NCBI GenBank assembly: GCA_024103355.1
Contig: JAGFIU010000016.1
Location: forward strand, 1-64,000
Direction: 5' to 3'
Origin: Bacteroidota bacterium
GTDB lineage: Bacteria; Bacteroidota; Bacteroidia; NS11-12g; UBA955
Length of the DNA stretch: 64,000 bases
Both the position numbers and the translations under genes were made by a program. A model generated the notes under the pieces. The model was not told the DNA's origin and made no database searches. It saw only the letters and a list, made by a program, of their open reading frames with translations. Position 1 is the stretch's first letter. Each line of letters starts with the position of its first letter. Of the stretch, positions 17,160-26,698 are shown one piece after another.

Positions 17160-17870
17160 TTACTTTTTTGTGTCTGCATAATCAAAGACCTTTTTTAATA
17201 TTTCTGTAGTTCTTTGAGCGGGGTTTTCTCTTATGAGATTTTCTTGAGTTTCAACTTCCTTAAAAAGCGCATTCATTGCTTTCTCAGTTACATATCCTGT
17301 TAGGTCTGGGTTAATTTTTTTGGTTGCAACCAAATTGTATTTTGACATAATGTCGCCCCAATATTTTGTTGCATTCACTTTTTCGAGAGAGTTTGATATA
17401 ATAGGGCGGAATTTTTCTGTAAGAGAAGCCGTTGTAGTGGATTTTAAATAATTTGTTGCGGCACTATTTCCTCCGGTTAAAATTCCCATTGCATCTTGAA
17501 ATGACATAGTTTTTACTGCAGTAATAAAGACGTCAATTGCTTCTTTGGTTGCGAGTTCTGCTCCTTCATTCAATGCTTTAGTTGCCTTGTCTACCTGATT
17601 ACCCAATCCTATATTCCGAAGTGTTGATTCCACATTTTTCACTTCTTCCGGCAAGGGGATTCTGATAGCAGGATTACCCCAAAAGCCGTCTTTTGCGGAT
17701 AGTTTAGATACCCCGTTTTGAATCCCTTTAGTTAATGCTTCTTTAAGTCCTGCAACGATTTCAGTGTTTGAAGGGCCTAATGTTTTGTTAACGGTTTCCA
17801 TTGTGCTAAGAACAGAATCACAAGCACTAAATCCGAGCCATAGCCCGAAGATTACGAATATTTTTTTCAT
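17160..17870 (-). CDS. DUF4197 lipoprotein
   Basis: The 236-aa protein has a lipoprotein signal (L-G-F-S-A-C17) and the all-helical DUF4197 body: G-L-K-E-A-L-T-K-G-I, F-W-G-N-P-A-I-R-I-P-L-P, and Y-V-T-E-K-A-M-N-A-L-F. The family is found in Proteobacteria and Bacteroidota; its function is unknown. The ATG at 17870 begins the signal peptide; the in-frame start seven codons earlier is unlikely. It stands alone. Confidence 0.88.
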   Translation of the reverse strand: MKKIFVIFGLWLGFSACDSVLSTMETVNKTLGPSNTEIVAGLKEALTKGIQNGVSKLSAKDGFWGNPAIRIPLPEEVKNVESTLRNIGLGNQVDKATKALNEGAELATKEAIDVFITAVKTMSFQDAMGILTGGNSAATNYLKSTTTASLTEKFRPIISNSLEKVNATKYWGDIMSKYNLVATKKINPDLTGYVTEKAMNALFKEVETQENLIRENPAQRTTEILKKVFDYADTKK

Positions 17871-18115
17871 TGTATGATTATTTTTTGTCAAGTTGCAAAA
17901 ATTGCCCTAAAGTTTTTAATTACCAAAATCTACCTTATTAAAATAATTAATTATCGGATTATGGTTTTTGCTGTATGTGATTATGCTCCTTTATTGACGA
18001 AAAATCCTAATATATTGTTTCAAAAAATAATTGGAGAAAAATGTTGAAGCTATTAAATATTGACTTATCATTGTCCCGTGCAATCAAGTATGCACATGTA
18101 TTAATAGATAATTGT

Positions 18116-18388
18116 ATGAATATTTATGTAGGTAATCTTAGCTTCCGTGCCAAAGAGCAAGATGTTTCAGACCTTTTCTCCACCTATGGAGAAGTTACTT
18201 CGGCAAGAATTGTTAGAGACAAATTCACAAAACGTTCTCGTGGATTTGCTTTTGTAGAAATGAGCAATGATGAAGCAGCCAAAGAGGCTATTCAAGCTTT
18301 GCATGAAAAAGAATTCATGGAAAGAGCATTGGTTGTGAATGAAGCTAAGCCAAGAGAAGAAAGACCAAAAGAAGAAAACGCAGAATAA
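18116..18388 (+). CDS. RRM-domain RNA-binding protein
   Basis: The 90-aa protein is one RNA recognition motif with RNP2 (I-Y-V-G-N-L, residues 3-8) and RNP1 (R-G-F-A-F-V-E-M, 42-49), plus a short charged tail. Such single-RRM proteins are common in Bacteroidota and cyanobacteria and bind single-stranded RNA; targets here are unknown. The ATG at 18116 starts directly at the domain; an upstream in-frame ATG at 18041 would add 25 non-conserved residues. The ~225 bases before it hold no gene and could be a long 5' leader. Confidence 0.9.
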   Translation: MNIYVGNLSFRAKEQDVSDLFSTYGEVTSARIVRDKFTKRSRGFAFVEMSNDEAAKEAIQALHEKEFMERALVVNEAKPREERPKEENAE

Positions 18389-18410
18389 ATTATTTGCTAA
18401 AAACTTCAAT

Positions 18411-18442
18411 TAAAAACACGGATAAAAGTCCGTGTTTTTTTT
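18411..18442 (+). terminator. Intrinsic terminator of the RRM gene
   Basis: AAAAACACGGA (18411-18421) pairs with TCCGTGTTTTT (18428-18438), followed by further T. It touches the stop of the converging nucleotidyltransferase gene. Confidence 0.85.
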
Positions 18443-19437
18443 TAATTAAAACTGATCTCAGCATTGTCACCTAAGTTTAATGTGTGTGACATTCCTTTTA
18501 ATCTTGAATCATTACCAATTAATGTATCTTGTAGAATAGCAGTCTCAATATGCGCATATGGACCAATTATAGAATTTTTAATTATGCTAGAGTGAATGCT
18601 TGTGTTTTCTCCAATAGAAACGTTGGGACCAATTACAGATTTGCTAATTTTAGCATTTTTCCCAATGAACACAGGTGGGATAATGATGGAATCGTTTAGT
18701 AATTTCTTGTCTATACTGAGTTCCTTTATTCGTTTGAGTAGCAGTTCATTGGTTTGCAGTAGGATTTCTTTTTTACCGCAATCAAACCAATTATCAACTT
18801 CAAATGTTTTAATAATTACTCCATTCTCTATCATTCTCATTAGCGCATCTGTTAAATGATACTCATTTTGAGTTTTGATTTTATTTTCTATATTGAATCG
18901 GAGTGCATCGAAAAGTTGCGCTACTTCTTTGATATAATAGACCCCTACCAATGCCATATTTGATTTTGGGATGAGTGGTTTTTCCACTAATTTTTTAATA
19001 CTCGAATCAGAATTGATTTCAGCAACTCCAAATTGACGAGGATCATCAACTTTTTTTACTCCCAAAACGGATGTTGGCGAGGAAAGCACTCTTTTTAGCG
19101 AGGTTTCAAAAATGGTGTCGCCCAAAACAATGAGAATTCTCTCACATTTAATTACTTTTTCTTTTGCTAAGTAGATTGCATGCCCAATTCCTTTTCTGGA
19201 GGTTTGAATGATAAACTTATTTTTCTGGTCCGGGTAATTTCTTGTGATATAGTTCTCAATTTTATCTCCCATATATCCTATGATAAAAATGAATTCTTCA
19301 ATACCTGCTGATCTAAGATTGTCAATAATATGAGCCAAAATGGGTTTCCCTGCAACGGGAATCAGAGCCTTTGGTTGGGTATGTGTATGTGGTTTAAGCC
19401 TACTGCCAATACCTGCTACAGGAATAATTGCCTTCAT
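18442..19437 (-). CDS. Sugar-phosphate nucleotidyltransferase
   Basis: The 331-aa protein begins with the nucleotide-binding signature M-K-A-I-I-P-V-A-G-I-G-S-R-L-K-P and the P-K-A-L-I-P motif, as in RfbA/GlmU-type enzymes that make NDP-sugars from sugar 1-phosphates. Residues ~250-331 carry hexapeptide-like repeats (I-G-P-N-V-S-I-G-E-N) forming a left-handed beta-helix. The NDP-sugar made is not clear; dTDP-glucose, UDP-sugar or GDP-mannose are possible. The ATG at 19437 fits the family start; the longer frame to 19533 does not. It lies 80 bases after the glucosaminidase gene, whose 3' end it follows on the same strand. Confidence 0.88.
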   Translation of the reverse strand: MKAIIPVAGIGSRLKPHTHTQPKALIPVAGKPILAHIIDNLRSAGIEEFIFIIGYMGDKIENYITRNYPDQKNKFIIQTSRKGIGHAIYLAKEKVIKCERILIVLGDTIFETSLKRVLSSPTSVLGVKKVDDPRQFGVAEINSDSSIKKLVEKPLIPKSNMALVGVYYIKEVAQLFDALRFNIENKIKTQNEYHLTDALMRMIENGVIIKTFEVDNWFDCGKKEILLQTNELLLKRIKELSIDKKLLNDSIIIPPVFIGKNAKISKSVIGPNVSIGENTSIHSSIIKNSIIGPYAHIETAILQDTLIGNDSRLKGMSHTLNLGDNAEISFN

Positions 19438-19516
19438 GTATAGGATAAATATAAATTCAAAACTAAATCTTTTCTTGTTACCGATTAAATAAAATTGGAA
19501 TTTTTGTTGAAGCTTA

Positions 19517-20932
19517 TTACCTCCTGTCTTCAATCTTAATAACTTGTCCTACTCTTATTTCATTTCCGACAATTTGATTCCATCTCTTAATTTCATCTAC
19601 TGTTACCCCATAAATTCGAGAGATTGAGTACAAAGTTTCTCCGGTTTGGATGGTATGGTTAATTAATTTATTGGGTAAGGAGTTGATTTGTATTTTAGGC
19701 GGTTGATTATAATAGATGCGCTGTCCAACTGTCAATGAATTATCTTTGAGATTATTCCATTTTACCAAACTATCAATACTAATATTTAGTCTTTTAGATA
19801 TGCTATATAGTGTTTCACCTTGACTGACAGTGTAAAACAAAGAATTATTATTATTATTAGTAAAATTCTCATTTGGATTTTGGCTAATAGTATCACTATT
19901 TTGTAACTCGTTATGAATTGGCTGAGGCGGAACAGCAATTTCAACTTTTCTGGGTTTAGTTGGAGTAGTATCAACTACATCGGATATTGGCTCTACTGAA
20001 ATTCTTCCTGTATCCGGTATTACTTTCCGTTTTCTTCTCATATTGATAACTTCACCTGGTTTAACCTCTGTCCCAGGTTCCATACGATTCTTTTTGTAAA
20101 GTTTCTTTAGTTTAATCCCGTATTTTTGAGAGATTTCCCACATGGTCTCACCGGGTTCAACCTTATGATTTGAAACGGATGCTTTGTTTCGCTTTGGTTT
20201 CAGATAAATTATCATTCCGGGGTCAATACGTGCATCTTTGGGCAGATCATTGTATTTATATATTTGCCAATCACGCATATTATTATCTTCAGCAATGGAA
20301 TGTACTGTTTGCCCCGGGCGTGCAACAGTAAGCGGAACGCCATTGTCAACAATATGAATATTTGCTTTAAAGACAGGTTCTGTAAAGTAGTTTACATTCT
20401 GTTCGCCATAAAAAACAATCGTGTCGAACTTTGCCAATGAATATCGTTCAATCAGGTTAACTAATAATTGCGGATATTTTTGATTAGTTGCATATCCTGC
20501 TTGACGTAACCCTTCTGCCCATGCTTTGTAATCAAGTATAGGGAGTTCAAAGAGAAAGTTATACCGAGGATTATTCTTTAAGAAAAGTGAATGATCCAAG
20601 TAAGATTCATAGGCACTACTATACGCCCTAAAACATTCACCTTGTTCATCATCATCTTCAATGATTGTCCCTCCTGTCCAATTTTTTTTACACTTAATGC
20701 CAAAATGGTTATTTCCTTCAACAGCAAGGCGGCTATTCCCTGATCCGGATTCTAATAAACCCTGGGCGAGAGTGATGCTAGCCGGTATTCTATGTGTTTT
20801 CATTTCTTGCATTGCAATATCCTTATATCTATCGATATATTCCTGATAGCTTATTCTGTTTGCTTGTACAGTAAATGAAGTTAATAGATAAATCCCTAAT
20901 ACAAGAAAATATGTTTGGCGTGTTTTCATCAT
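19517..20932 (-). CDS. Secreted glucosaminidase with three LysM domains
   Basis: The 471-aa protein has a signal peptide (about 1-24, V-Q-A-N). A glucosaminidase domain (FlgJ/AcmA type, residues ~30-165) shows I-T-L-A-Q-G-L-L-E-S-G-S-G with the catalytic Glu and N-H-F-G-I-K-C-K. Three LysM repeats follow (about 255-300, 363-405, 424-468; each E-T-M/L-W/Y-x-I-S). It would cut or remodel peptidoglycan glycan strands in the periplasm, held to the wall by its LysM domains. An Asn-rich stretch links the second and third parts. Confidence 0.92.
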   Translation of the reverse strand: MMKTRQTYFLVLGIYLLTSFTVQANRISYQEYIDRYKDIAMQEMKTHRIPASITLAQGLLESGSGNSRLAVEGNNHFGIKCKKNWTGGTIIEDDDEQGECFRAYSSAYESYLDHSLFLKNNPRYNFLFELPILDYKAWAEGLRQAGYATNQKYPQLLVNLIERYSLAKFDTIVFYGEQNVNYFTEPVFKANIHIVDNGVPLTVARPGQTVHSIAEDNNMRDWQIYKYNDLPKDARIDPGMIIYLKPKRNKASVSNHKVEPGETMWEISQKYGIKLKKLYKKNRMEPGTEVKPGEVINMRRKRKVIPDTGRISVEPISDVVDTTPTKPRKVEIAVPPQPIHNELQNSDTISQNPNENFTNNNNNSLFYTVSQGETLYSISKRLNISIDSLVKWNNLKDNSLTVGQRIYYNQPPKIQINSLPNKLINHTIQTGETLYSISRIYGVTVDEIKRWNQIVGNEIRVGQVIKIEDRR

Positions 20933-21017
20933 TTTGAACGAAATAACAATTTACTATTCAACTTAAAAACCAATATTTGTAAACAGTTTTTTTACGAATA
21001 TTGTAAACCTAATTTTT

Positions 21018-23267
21018 ATGCAAATCACTTTATCTTTCAAACGATTTATTTTGTTTTTTCTTGTTGTAATTGCATTTAATGCCAATATCAGCAACACGTC
21101 TGCCCAGATGGTAAAACAACCGGTCTGGGAATACAAATTTTCCAAAACTGAAGCCGGAGTTGGTGATGTCATTGAAATAGTCCTCACAACTACTGCTCCC
21201 AAAGATTGGTATATTTATTCAACAAACGTAGAATGTGAAATAGGACCAATAAAGGCAGTTTTTAATTTTGAGAAGAACAATACATATGAACTTGTTGGAG
21301 AACTGTATTCAGTTGGAGATAAAAAATTTATTGATGATGTCTTTAACTGCCCTGTTGGAAAATTTGAAAAAAAGGCAGAGCTCAGACAGAAAATAAAAAT
21401 TCTATCACCCAAATTGTTGGTTAAAGGATTTCTTGAAGGTCAGATGTGCAGCAATGTAACAGGGATGTGTGTGCCATTGGAAACATCTGATATAACATTT
21501 TCAGGGATTACTATTACCGGAAATGCGATTTCAGGTTCGAATGACGAGAAAGCAACATCTAACAATAATTCTCAAAATGAGAACATTAACAACTCTGTCA
21601 GCACTGATTCAAGCCAAAATACACATCAAGACACTGCTAATGATTCTGTAAAAAATATGACAGTTTCAACAGATATTAACAAAGAATCTTATACACCCAG
21701 CTATTTATATAAAGCCAAAGATGAGAATGATATTGGTAGATGCGAAGTTAAAAAATATGAAAGTGAAGTTGTCGGAGTTTCCAAGGACAGTTTATTCGGA
21801 TTCTTTCTCTTAGCATTTTTATCAGGACTGGCAGCACTTCTCACACCTTGTGTTTTCCCAATGATTCCGATGACGGTTGCATTTTTTATGAAAGGAGGGG
21901 AGAGTAAGAGCAAAGCACAATCAATAAGAAGCGGCTTGTTGTTTGGAGCGTCCATTATTTTCATTTATACAGTTCTCGGAAGTTTTGTGGGAGTTGTGTT
22001 TGGAGAAGATGCAGCTAACTTTGTTGCAACACATTGGATTCCTAATATTTTCTTCTTTCTTGTATTTATATTTTTTGCAGCGGCTTTCTTTGGCGCATTT
22101 GAGTTGGTGTTACCGTCATGGCTTGTAAACAAAGTTGATAAGCAATCAGACAAAGGGGGTTTTGTGGGAATTTTTTTCATGGCTCTCACGCTGGCTTTAG
22201 TTTCATTTAGTTGTACAGGACCAATAGTTGGAATAGTATTGGTGGAGAGTCTTAATGGAGAATTTGTAAAACCTGTTTTGGGAATGTTTGGGTTTTCTCT
22301 TGCTTTTGCACTCCCATTTGCCTTGTTTGCAATGTTCCCTACGTGGTTGAACTCTTTGCCCAAATCCGGTGGTTGGCTCAATTCGGTTAAGGTAGTGCTC
22401 GGATTTTTGGAATTGGCATTAGGTCTTAAATTCCTATCACTTGCAGATCAGACTTATCATTGGGGAATCCTTGATAGAGAAGTGTATTTAGCGCTTTGGA
22501 TTATTATCTTTACTCTAATGGGGCTTTATCTTTTGGGTAAACTCAAATTTGCTCATGATACTGATTTACCCTATTTAAAAGTACCAAGGCTGATTCTTGC
22601 TATTATTACTTTTTCATTTGTAGTTTATTTGATTCCAGGAATGTTTGGAGCACCGCTAAAAGCACTTGCAGGATATCTTCCCCCTATGTCCACGCATGAT
22701 TTTGCAATTTTAGAAAAGTTAGAAGGTGAGAGAGGGGATGTGGAAGGTACTCCGAAGTATTCCGACAAATTGCATCTGCCTCACAATCTTAAAGGTTACT
22801 TTGATTATGAAGAAGGGATGGCCTATGCAAAAAAGGTTAACAAACCCGTTTTCATAGACTTTACAGGACATGGATGTGTTAACTGTCGCGAAATGGAAGC
22901 AAGGGTGTGGAGTGATGAAAGAGTTTTGGATATCCTTAGCAAAGACTACATTATTATTGCTCTTTATGTGGATGACAAAACTATTTCACTGCCGGAAGAT
23001 GAACAATATTTATCAAAGATAACCGGTAGAAAAGTGACAACTTTAGGGAAGAAAAATTCTGATATTCAATCATGTATGTTTGGAAGTAATTCTCAACCAA
23101 ACTATATCTTGCTTGACAATGATGAAAATCTACTGAATTCACCACAACCCTACGATTTGAGTGTTGAGAATTTTATCCGTTTTCTTAAGCAAGGAGTGAA
23201 ACACTATAAAGAAAATCAATCAATTAAGGCCAAACAAGCAAATCCCGTTTTTGAAAGTGCAGACTAA
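21018..23267 (+). CDS. dsbD: DsbD-like thiol:disulfide interchange protein
   Basis: The 749-aa protein carries electrons from cytoplasmic thioredoxin across the inner membrane to periplasmic thiol proteins. It has a signal peptide (1-30), an N-terminal DsbD-alpha domain with C-S-N-V-T-G-M-C, a Ser/Asn-rich linker, an eight-helix CcdA core with the two redox cysteines in L-T-P-C-V-F-P and S-F-S-C-T-G-P, and a C-terminal thioredoxin domain with G-C-V-N-C. All three domains are intact. It would feed reductants to proteins such as the TlpA-like protein at 9193-9693. It is followed by gmhA after 5 bases. Confidence 0.93.
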   Translation: MQITLSFKRFILFFLVVIAFNANISNTSAQMVKQPVWEYKFSKTEAGVGDVIEIVLTTTAPKDWYIYSTNVECEIGPIKAVFNFEKNNTYELVGELYSVGDKKFIDDVFNCPVGKFEKKAELRQKIKILSPKLLVKGFLEGQMCSNVTGMCVPLETSDITFSGITITGNAISGSNDEKATSNNNSQNENINNSVSTDSSQNTHQDTANDSVKNMTVSTDINKESYTPSYLYKAKDENDIGRCEVKKYESEVVGVSKDSLFGFFLLAFLSGLAALLTPCVFPMIPMTVAFFMKGGESKSKAQSIRSGLLFGASIIFIYTVLGSFVGVVFGEDAANFVATHWIPNIFFFLVFIFFAAAFFGAFELVLPSWLVNKVDKQSDKGGFVGIFFMALTLALVSFSCTGPIVGIVLVESLNGEFVKPVLGMFGFSLAFALPFALFAMFPTWLNSLPKSGGWLNSVKVVLGFLELALGLKFLSLADQTYHWGILDREVYLALWIIIFTLMGLYLLGKLKFAHDTDLPYLKVPRLILAIITFSFVVYLIPGMFGAPLKALAGYLPPMSTHDFAILEKLEGERGDVEGTPKYSDKLHLPHNLKGYFDYEEGMAYAKKVNKPVFIDFTGHGCVNCREMEARVWSDERVLDILSKDYIIIALYVDDKTISLPEDEQYLSKITGRKVTTLGKKNSDIQSCMFGSNSQPNYILLDNDENLLNSPQPYDLSVENFIRFLKQGVKHYKENQSIKAKQANPVFESAD

Positions 23268-23272
23268 ATAAT

Positions 23273-23839
23273 ATGACAGCCAAGAAACATTTTGAAGAAG
23301 CCCAAAAGGTTTTAAACCAGTTTTTAGAAAATGAATTAAACTTCAGTAAGATAGAATCAGCCGCAGAATTGATGGCAAATGCTGTAAAAAAGGGTAACAT
23401 AATTATTTCTTGCGGAAATGGCGGTTCTATGTGTGATGCAATGCACTTTGCGGAAGAACTTACCGGACGTTATCGCAATAACAGAGAAGCAATTCCTGCT
23501 ATCAGTATCAATGATCCGGCACATATTACTTGCGTTGGGAATGACTATGGCTTTGATGAAATCTTTTCACGATACATTGAAGCTGTGGGAAAAAGAGGGG
23601 ATGTTTTATTAGCAATCAGCACCAGCGGAAACTCTGCCAATATTATTAAAGCAGTTCAAACAGCAAAAAAGAAAAATATTAATGTCGTTGGGTTAACCGG
23701 AAAAGATGGCGGAATCCTTAGTCCAATGTGTGAAATTGAAATCCGTGCACCTTATAGTGAATATGCCGATCGCGCACAAGAAATACATATCAAAGTCATT
23801 CATGCACTTATAGATGGAATTGAGCAAAGATTATCATAA
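23273..23839 (+). CDS. gmhA: Sedoheptulose 7-phosphate isomerase
   Basis: GmhA converts sedoheptulose 7-phosphate to heptose 7-phosphate, the first step toward ADP-heptose for the LPS core. The 188-aa SIS-domain protein has the conserved [15 protein letters not shown] and [11 protein letters not shown] motifs; the metal/catalytic His and Glu residues lie in H-F-A-E-E and near the C-terminal A-Q-E-I-H-I-K. It is close behind dsbD on the same strand and probably cotranscribed. Its end overlaps the converging YiiX-like gene by 6 bases. Confidence 0.95.
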   Translation: MTAKKHFEEAQKVLNQFLENELNFSKIESAAELMANAVKKGNIIISCGNGGSMCDAMHFAEELTGRYRNNREAIPAISINDPAHITCVGNDYGFDEIFSRYIEAVGKRGDVLLAISTSGNSANIIKAVQTAKKKNINVVGLTGKDGGILSPMCEIEIRAPYSEYADRAQEIHIKVIHALIDGIEQRLS

Positions 23840-24523
23840 ATTATCCTTGCTTGCCTGATTAATAATTATTTGAAAATGTTCTTTTAAGAAGAAGTTTTCA
23901 TAGGTTGGAGCATCAATCAGCCCCATATTTTTTCTTTGAGTCAAAACTCTCTTTCCCAATGCTTTTTGAAGTGCAATATCAATGACCTCGGTGCAATAAA
24001 ATTCAGAACTGTCTTTGTCATCAAATTTGTAATCAAATCGGGTTTGTTGTCCCAAATAGTATTTCATCCAGTATAAAAAATCTGTTCTTACACGTTCTTC
24101 CTTATTGAGTCTCACAACTGCAATTGTTTGCGGATATGAATCTTTCAAAAACCTGCCCAATGACACAAGTTGCATTCCATCATGATTTTCATTGGATTCG
24201 CAGTTGATTACATACCATTTATCAGCTTTCAGAGTTAGCACACCACAATGTGTAAGTCCGATTTCTCCACTAAAGTATTTTAGGATGAAATCACTAATCT
24301 TCCCAAATCCTCTTCGCATTATAATATCACCTTCTTCTAGGCGTGCCATCTCAACTTCGGATAATTGAGAATACTCGCGATATGAAATTTGTTTAGTTTG
24401 ATTTTCAGAACTCCTTGCTATCAACCTGCCTGCAATATTTCTCAGGTATTTATTGTTATAAAACAAAACAATAGAAATTATAGTGATGAAAAGCACTGCT
24501 GCAACCGTATGTTTTAATTTCAT
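23834..24523 (-). CDS. YiiX/YebB-like NlpC/P60-type cysteine hydrolase
   Basis: The 229-aa protein has an N-terminal membrane anchor (residues ~7-27) and a permuted papain-like domain. It shows G-D-I-I-M-R-R-G, the histidine in G-L-T-H-C-G-V and the cysteine in E-F-Y-C-T-E-V, the arrangement of YiiX-like (orthopox G6R-like) predicted amidases or peptidases. The substrate is unknown; lipid amides or peptides have been proposed for relatives. The start at 24523 begins the membrane segment. It overlaps gmhA tail to tail by 6 bases. Confidence 0.83.
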   Translation of the reverse strand: MKLKHTVAAVLFITIISIVLFYNNKYLRNIAGRLIARSSENQTKQISYREYSQLSEVEMARLEEGDIIMRRGFGKISDFILKYFSGEIGLTHCGVLTLKADKWYVINCESNENHDGMQLVSLGRFLKDSYPQTIAVVRLNKEERVRTDFLYWMKYYLGQQTRFDYKFDDKDSSEFYCTEVIDIALQKALGKRVLTQRKNMGLIDAPTYENFFLKEHFQIIINQASKDNL

Positions 24524-24567
24524 TATTCTGAGTCGATAAAAGTAATTCTGAGCAATTCTAAAAACAA

Positions 24568-24590
24568 AAACCCCTTGAATCAAGAGGTTT
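24568..24590 (-). terminator. Intrinsic terminator after the DUF4878-like gene
   Basis: On the minus strand AAACCTCTTGA pairs with TCAAGGGGTTT (one G-U pair) around a 1-base gap, followed by T-rich sequence. Confidence 0.7.
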
Positions 24591-24624
24591 TAGTGTAATT
24601 TTTTATTAAAGACAAATATTCCAA

Positions 24625-25155
24625 TTATTCATAGTCAATACCTGAATCAACTGCATTAGAACTATCTTCATATATTCCATCCAAATTATTGAAATCCTCA
24701 GGATTCTCAATTCCATTTTCATCTTCTGAATTTTCTTTTGAGTTCATACCTGCATCTTCCTTGCTCATATCAACTAACCATTTATCATTAACCTTTACTA
24801 AAGTTAGCTGAGATCTGTCATTTTTTCCTTCTTCATTTTTCATTGAGAGGTCACATCTCTGTTTGTCTTTTTCAATTTCAACACATATGCATGATAGCAC
24901 CTCAATCTTGCTTTTTTCTGCTTTGGCTTTTTCCTCTTTATACTTTTCTTCACCCATCATCGTAGCAAACCCTTTCATTGTCTTCATAAATTCTTTGGTT
25001 TTATCTGTTCCAAATTCACCGGCTTTGTCAAAATCAAGTTTCATGAAAGCGGTTTGAAAGGAGATTGCCGCATTTTCCGGTTTAGATTTTTGGGAACATG
25101 AATAAAGTAGTCCCATTGTCAATAAAATCAGGCTTAGATTCTTTAATGTTTTCAT
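24625..25155 (-). CDS. DUF4878-like lipoprotein
   Basis: The 176-aa protein has a lipoprotein signal (L-L-Y-S-C20) followed by an NTF2-like segment (A-A-I-S-F-Q-T-A-F-M-K-L-D-F-D-K-A) and the typical W-L-V-D-M-S-K end, as in DUF4878 proteins of this phylum. The last ~45 residues are acidic and probably disordered. Function unknown. It stands alone with a terminator. Confidence 0.7.
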   Translation of the reverse strand: MKTLKNLSLILLTMGLLYSCSQKSKPENAAISFQTAFMKLDFDKAGEFGTDKTKEFMKTMKGFATMMGEEKYKEEKAKAEKSKIEVLSCICVEIEKDKQRCDLSMKNEEGKNDRSQLTLVKVNDKWLVDMSKEDAGMNSKENSEDENGIENPEDFNNLDGIYEDSSNAVDSGIDYE

Positions 25156-25180
25156 ATTTTGTATTATTAGATTTTTAATT

Positions 25181-25369
25181 TTAACACATCAAACAATAAT
25201 GGGATTGCAGTTTATAAGTACATTGTAGGTTTCTTATTTTGAGCAAACTTGATTGATAATTGTATTCGACAAATGTAGAAATAACTTTTTGTAAGTCAGT
25301 TTTTTTAATTCGGTTTGCTGAATTTTTCTTAATGACAAGAGAATTATCTGTTTGAGTCTTAATATCCAT
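25181..25369 (-). CDS. Possible small protein overlapping the end of rarA
   Basis: A 62-codon frame begins at an ATG (25367-25369) that overlaps the rarA stop region by 11 bases (in TATGGATATTAA) and ends at 25181. The product is basic with two or three cysteines and no recognised domain. The overlap would fit translational coupling to rarA, but the frame is also part of a longer chance frame through rarA. There is no independent support. Confidence 0.2.
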   Translation of the reverse strand: MDIKTQTDNSLVIKKNSANRIKKTDLQKVISTFVEYNYQSSLLKIRNLQCTYKLQSHYCLMC

Positions 25370-26639
25370 ATTTATCACCCCAATTTTTTCTGAGTTTTTC
25401 TCTGATTTTATCCTCTGCGGGATTTTGTCCGGGGTCATAAAATTTTGTACCGCTGATGGTTTCAGGTAAAAATTCCTGATTGATAAAATTGCCCTCAAAG
25501 TTATGGGCATATTGGTAATCTTTACCGTAATCAAGGTTTTTCATGAGTTTTGTTGGGGCATTTCTCAGATGGAGTGGTACAGGCAGGTTACCGGTTTTGC
25601 GAACTAACTCAAGGGCATTGTCAATGGCCATGTATGATGCATTGCTTTTAGCAGACGAGGCAAGATATGTTACAGTTTGGGCTAAAATAATTCTACATTC
25701 CGGATATCCTATAACTTCAACAGCACGGAAACAGTTATTAGCAAGTAAAAGCGCATTAGGATTAGCATTGCCGATATCTTCAGCAGCTAAAATCAATAAT
25801 CTTCGCGCAATAAACTTTGGGTCTTCGCCACCTTCAATCATTCTTGCTAACCAATACACAGCAGCATTTGGGTCACCTCCGCGTATGGATTTTATGAATG
25901 CAGAAATAATGTCGTAGTGTTGTTCCCCTGCTTTGTCATACAAAGCCAGGTTTTGTTGCACTTGTTTTAGAACAAAATCATTGGTAATCTCAATAACACC
26001 GCCTCCGGCTGCATTTACTACCAATTCAAGGATATTGAGCAATTTGCGTGCATCACCTCCCGATAGCCTCAGTAGTGCTTCGTGCTCTTTAATATTGATT
26101 GAAAGTGTTTTGAGATAATCATCTTCTTTAATGGCTTTATTCAATATTTCAATCAGTTCCTCTTCGCTGAGATGTTGCAAAACATAGACTTGACATCTGG
26201 AAAGCAAGGCTGAAATAACCTCAAAAGAAGGGTTCTCCGTAGTAGCTCCAATCAGTGTTACCAATCCTCGCTCTACAGCACCAAGCAATGAGTCCTGTTG
26301 TGATTTTGAAAAACGATGTATTTCATCAATAAACAAAATAGGTTGTTCTTGTTGCCCTTTTTTAAGCGCTTCTGCTTTTTCAATGACATCTCTAATATCT
26401 TTAACTCCCGAGTTGATTGCACTGAGATTAAAAAAAGGTCGTTTGAGTTCTTTTGAAATAATATGCGCCAAGGTAGTTTTACCCACTCCCGGAGGTCCCC
26501 AGAATATCATAGAAGGCACATTTTTTTGTTCGATGGCATTTCTCAAAACCGCGCCCTGTCCAATAATATGTTTTTGCCCTGCATATTCACTTAATGTGTT
26601 TGGACGCAATCTTTCAGCTAAAGGGGCTCGGGTTGACAT
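25359..26639 (-). CDS. rarA: Replication-associated recombination protein A (MgsA/RarA AAA+ ATPase)
   Basis: RarA is a clamp-loader-like AAA+ ATPase acting at stalled replication forks. The 426-aa protein has P-L-A-E-R-L-R-P near the start, Walker A G-P-P-G-V-G-K-T-T, Walker B L-F-I-D-E-I-H-R-F and sensor 1 G-A-T-T-E-N-P, then the tetramerisation C-terminal part (R-G-G-D-P-N-A-A, P-L-H-L-R-N-A-P-T). The -7-like element lies only about 10 bases before the ATG, so its leader must be very short. Confidence 0.95.
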   Translation of the reverse strand: MSTRAPLAERLRPNTLSEYAGQKHIIGQGAVLRNAIEQKNVPSMIFWGPPGVGKTTLAHIISKELKRPFFNLSAINSGVKDIRDVIEKAEALKKGQQEQPILFIDEIHRFSKSQQDSLLGAVERGLVTLIGATTENPSFEVISALLSRCQVYVLQHLSEEELIEILNKAIKEDDYLKTLSINIKEHEALLRLSGGDARKLLNILELVVNAAGGGVIEITNDFVLKQVQQNLALYDKAGEQHYDIISAFIKSIRGGDPNAAVYWLARMIEGGEDPKFIARRLLILAAEDIGNANPNALLLANNCFRAVEVIGYPECRIILAQTVTYLASSAKSNASYMAIDNALELVRKTGNLPVPLHLRNAPTKLMKNLDYGKDYQYAHNFEGNFINQEFLPETISGTKFYDPGQNPAEDKIREKLRKNWGDKYGY

Positions 26640-26649
26640 ATTGATAAAG

Positions 26650-26657
26650 CAAAAGTA
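26650..26657 (-). promoter_or_regulatory. -7 element of rarA
   Basis: Read on the minus strand: TACTTTTG, a full TAnnTTTG match. It ends 10 bases before the rarA ATG. No TTTG at the expected -33 position. Confidence 0.5.
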
Positions 26658-26698
26658 GTAGTTGTGGTAGAATTACATTCAACAAATTCTCTGTGGTA

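Noticed and set aside
25543-25917. A 124-codon frame opposite rarA
   Set aside because: It is antisense to a conserved AAA+ gene and reads as low-complexity shadow sequence.
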